Origin: Fidelibacterota bacterium
GTDB lineage: Bacteria; Marinisomatota; Marinisomatia; Marinisomatales; S15-B10
Length of the DNA stretch: 46,359 nucleotides
NCBI GenBank assembly: GCA_002715465.1
Contig: PAYY01000021.1
Span: 1-46,359, forward strand
Direction of reading: 5' to 3'
Notes under the pieces: model-generated
Database searches by the model: none
What the model was told of the DNA's origin: nothing
What the model saw: the letters and a program-made list of their open reading frames with translations, nothing else
In this document: piece by piece, positions 44,126-46,359 of the stretch
Numbering within the stretch: the stretch's first letter is position 1
How the letters are laid out: each line of letters opens with the position of its first letter
Translations under genes and position numbers: made by a program

Positions 44126-44616
44126 CAGGAGAAGTCTTTATATTTGGAGTAGTGGCTCTTTTAACCATTATATCTTCGGCTATAGTTGTTTTTTCAAAGA
44201 ATTTGATTTATTCAGCTATAGCCTTGCTTTTTGCTCTTTTAGGAGTAGCTGGTTTATATATTTTCTTATGGGCTGATTTTATAGCTATTACTCAGATTCT
44301 TATATATGTGGGGGGAATTCTAGTTTTAATCATTTTTGGAATTATGCTTACTCATAAGATAACAGATGTGCAATTATCTCATTCTTCTATTCAACGAGGA
44401 ATTGGCGGAGTAGTTGTTGCAGTAATTTTTTTGGGACTTTATTCGATGATTTCGCAAACGAGTTGGTACTCTGTTTCTGCTGTTGAACCAGATGAAACAG
44501 TCAGGCAAATAGGTAGACTATTAATGGTAGACTACCTTCTTTCTTTTGAAGTTGCATCAATACTTTTACTCGCGGCATTAATGGGTGCGGCTCTCTTATC
44601 ACGAAAGATTGATTAA
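44122..44616 (+). CDS. nuoJ: NADH-quinone oxidoreductase subunit J
   Basis: The 164-residue membrane subunit has five helices, beginning VFIFGVVALLTIISSAIVV and with FIAITQILIYVGGILVLIIFG, the conserved segment that includes the pi-bulge helix. ATG overlaps nuoI and the stop overlaps nuoK by 1 nt. Confidence 0.95.
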   Translation: MTGEVFIFGVVALLTIISSAIVVFSKNLIYSAIALLFALLGVAGLYIFLWADFIAITQILIYVGGILVLIIFGIMLTHKITDVQLSHSSIQRGIGGVVVAVIFLGLYSMISQTSWYSVSAVEPDETVRQIGRLLMVDYLLSFEVASILLLAALMGAALLSRKID

Positions 44617-44921
44617 TGCTTGGGTTGAATTCATATTTGATCATTTCAGCTGTACTTTTTTCCCTAGGTCTATTTGGTGTTATAACAAGGCGTAATGGTG
44701 TTGCAGTACTAATGAGTGTTGAACTTATATTAAATGCGGCTAATATAAACTTTATTGCCTTTGCTAGGTTTGGTGGAATGGATTTTTCCGGGCATGTTTT
44801 TTCTCTTTTTGTAATTATACTTGCTGCGGCTGAAGCAGCAGTTGCATTAGCGATAATTTTGAATATTTTTAATAACCTAGGTACAATTAATATTGATGAG
44901 GTTGATCAACTAAAACAGTAA
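44616..44921 (+). CDS. nuoK: NADH-quinone oxidoreductase subunit K
   Basis: The 101-residue membrane subunit has three helices. The second carries the conserved Glu in LMSVELILNAANINFIAF, and the third the conserved Glu in ILAAAEAAVALAIIL. Its length is typical. The stop overlaps the nuoL start (TAATG). Confidence 0.96.
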   Translation: MLGLNSYLIISAVLFSLGLFGVITRRNGVAVLMSVELILNAANINFIAFARFGGMDFSGHVFSLFVIILAAAEAAVALAIILNIFNNLGTINIDEVDQLKQ

Positions 44922-46359
44922 TGATAAATTACGCAATTACAATTCTTGTTCTTCCTCTATTATCTTTTATAGTACAAATTTTCATTGGAAAGCGTTTGCC
45001 ACGTAATGGAGATTGGGTCTCTGTTGGTGCTGTAGCAATTACTTTATGTCTATCGTTGTCAATGTTTGGAGTAATGCTAGTTAAATATGATCCTAATTTT
45101 GAAATAGATACATCATGGGTATGGTTTGATACTGGTTCACTTTATGTAAAACTAGGTATTTTAATTGATAATATAACCATTGTGATGTTACTTGTAGTTT
45201 CATTAGTCTCAACTCTAGTTCAATTATATTCGACCTCCTATATGGAAGGTGATCCGCGTTATTCTAGATATTTTGCATTTTTATCTTTATTCACTTTTTC
45301 AATGAATGGAATTATTCTTGCTAATAACCTTCTTGGCATCTATATGTTTTGGGAGCTGGTTGGTCTTAGCTCTTATCTTTTGATTGGTTTTTGGTTTGAA
45401 AAAAAATCTGCTTCAGATGCTGCTAAAAAAGCTTTTTTAGTTAATCGTGTTGGTGACATAGGAATGTTCATCGGGATCATGCTTTTCTTTACTAGTACTG
45501 GTTCTTTTCTATTTAAAGATATCTTTACTGGTGTTGAAAACAATCTTTTTTCGACTGGACTTCTAACAATTGCAGGATTATGTCTTTTTGCTGGAGCAAT
45601 TGGAAAATCTGCCCAATTTCCTTTACATGTTTGGTTGCCTGACGCTATGGAAGGTCCTACACCAGTCAGTGCCCTTATTCATGCTGCAACTATGGTTGCC
45701 GCTGGCGTATATTTTTCTTTTAGACTTTATCCTATTTTTACTCCTACAGCTTTAACTATAATTGCTTATATAGGTGGGTTTACTGCATTGTTTGCAGCAC
45801 TTATTGCTGTAAGTCAAAATGATATTAAAAAGGTTTTAGCCTATTCAACAGTAAGTCAACTTGGATATATGGTTCTAGCTATTGGGGTTGGTGCTTATAC
45901 TTACGGTCTTTTTCATCTTGTCACACATGCGGCTTTTAAAGCAGGATTGTTCTTATGTAGTGGAAGTGTAATTCATGCTATGCATCATGCTTTGCATAAA
46001 CTTGATGATCATAAATCTGACCCTCAAGATATGCGAAATATGGGTGGGATAAAAGATAAAATGAGAGTCACTTATCTTACAATGCTAATTTGTACCATTG
46101 CATTATCGGGTGTACCCTTAACCTCAGGCTTTCTATCAAAAGATGCTATTTTGGCTGGCACTCTTTCATTTACAATGCATCATCCCCAGCATTTTCTTTT
46201 AGCGATTTGTGGTTTTGGTGCTGCTTTCTTAACGGCCTTTTATATGTTCAGATTAATTTTCTTAACTTTTTTTGGCAAGCCAGCAAATAAAGAAGTTTAT
46301 AATAATCTCCATGAATCACCTGCAACAATGACAGCCCCGCTTATAACATTAACTTCACT
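44921..46359 (+). CDS. nuoL: NADH-quinone oxidoreductase subunit L (partial, runs off the window)
   Basis: This antiporter-like proton-pumping subunit is open to the window end, with about 479 codons visible of a usual 600 or more. It begins MINYAITILVLPLLSFIVQ. It shows the core Glu in YMFWELVGLSSYLLIGFWF, GAIGKSAQFPLHVWLPDAM with its conserved Lys, GPTPVSALIHAATMVAAGVY (in parts), NDIKKVLAYSTVSQLGYM and HAAFKAGLFLCSGSVIHAM. ATG 44921 overlaps the nuoK stop. nuoM and nuoN would be expected beyond the edge. Confidence 0.95.
   Translation, partial: MINYAITILVLPLLSFIVQIFIGKRLPRNGDWVSVGAVAITLCLSLSMFGVMLVKYDPNFEIDTSWVWFDTGSLYVKLGILIDNITIVMLLVVSLVSTLVQLYSTSYMEGDPRYSRYFAFLSLFTFSMNGIILANNLLGIYMFWELVGLSSYLLIGFWFEKKSASDAAKKAFLVNRVGDIGMFIGIMLFFTSTGSFLFKDIFTGVENNLFSTGLLTIAGLCLFAGAIGKSAQFPLHVWLPDAMEGPTPVSALIHAATMVAAGVYFSFRLYPIFTPTALTIIAYIGGFTALFAALIAVSQNDIKKVLAYSTVSQLGYMVLAIGVGAYTYGLFHLVTHAAFKAGLFLCSGSVIHAMHHALHKLDDHKSDPQDMRNMGGIKDKMRVTYLTMLICTIALSGVPLTSGFLSKDAILAGTLSFTMHHPQHFLLAICGFGAAFLTAFYMFRLIFLTFFGKPANKEVYNNLHESPATMTAPLITLTS

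Noticed and set aside
1..46359. CRISPR arrays, tRNA or rRNA genes, insertion sequences, prophage
   Set aside because: No repeat-spacer pattern, cloverleaf with CCA-proximal stem, transposase or phage gene was seen when reading the gaps between genes; a covariance-model scan was not possible.

Overview
The window is AT-rich chromosomal DNA from a Gram-negative bacterium. Evidence for an outer membrane is a TonB-dependent receptor, a Wza/Wzz/Wzy/Wzx polysaccharide system, a Wzi-like barrel and a heptose-nucleotide enzyme. Gene content (HNH-trpS-scpAB-rluB-cmk-rpsA, a COX24/mS38-like micro-protein, a nuo operon without nuoEFG) and base composition suggest the FCB superphylum. A marine Marinimicrobia (SAR406)-like lineage is a plausible guess, but this is inference from gene content and no phylogeny was run.

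Layout. 48-2412: a TonB-dependent receptor on the minus strand behind a clear cobalamin riboswitch, so a BtuB-type B12 uptake locus. 2473-12893: a tight plus-strand housekeeping run of HNH protein, trpS, scpA, scpB, rluB-type synthase, cmk, rpsA, ybbR, tsaD and a large vWA-type membrane protein that carries a perfect 16-bp intragenic inverted repeat. 12969-30441: a Wzx/Wzy-type surface polysaccharide cluster. It holds nucleotide-sugar genes (ugd, rmlC-like, rmlB, DegT aminotransferase, hexapeptide acyltransferase), export genes (wza-like, a Wzz fused to an HTH domain, polymerase/ligase, flippase), three glycosyltransferases, a polysaccharide-deacetylase-like lipoprotein, the initiating phosphoglycosyltransferase and a Wzi-like barrel. 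30511-38633: serS, plsC, rfaE2-type gene, LysM lytic transglycosylase, HU, a 31-residue mS38-like protein, a secreted S1/P1-type nuclease, xseA, xseB and nadK. 38684-40096: a lone minus-strand aromatic amino acid decarboxylase-type gene. 40338-end: nuoA-C-D-H-I-J-K-L, with nuoL cut by the window edge and nuoB and nuoEFG not in their usual places.

Genes are densely packed with many 1-4 nt stop/start overlaps and frequent TTG/GTG starts. No tRNA, rRNA, CRISPR array or insertion sequence was seen, and no gene-free stretch exceeds 300 bases (the longest is about 350 bp before the HNH gene, and it contains the riboswitch). The points most worth following up are the HTH-Wzz fusion, the overlooked mS38-like gene next to HU, the missing nuoB, the intragenic hairpin and the deacetylase-lipoprotein in the capsule cluster.
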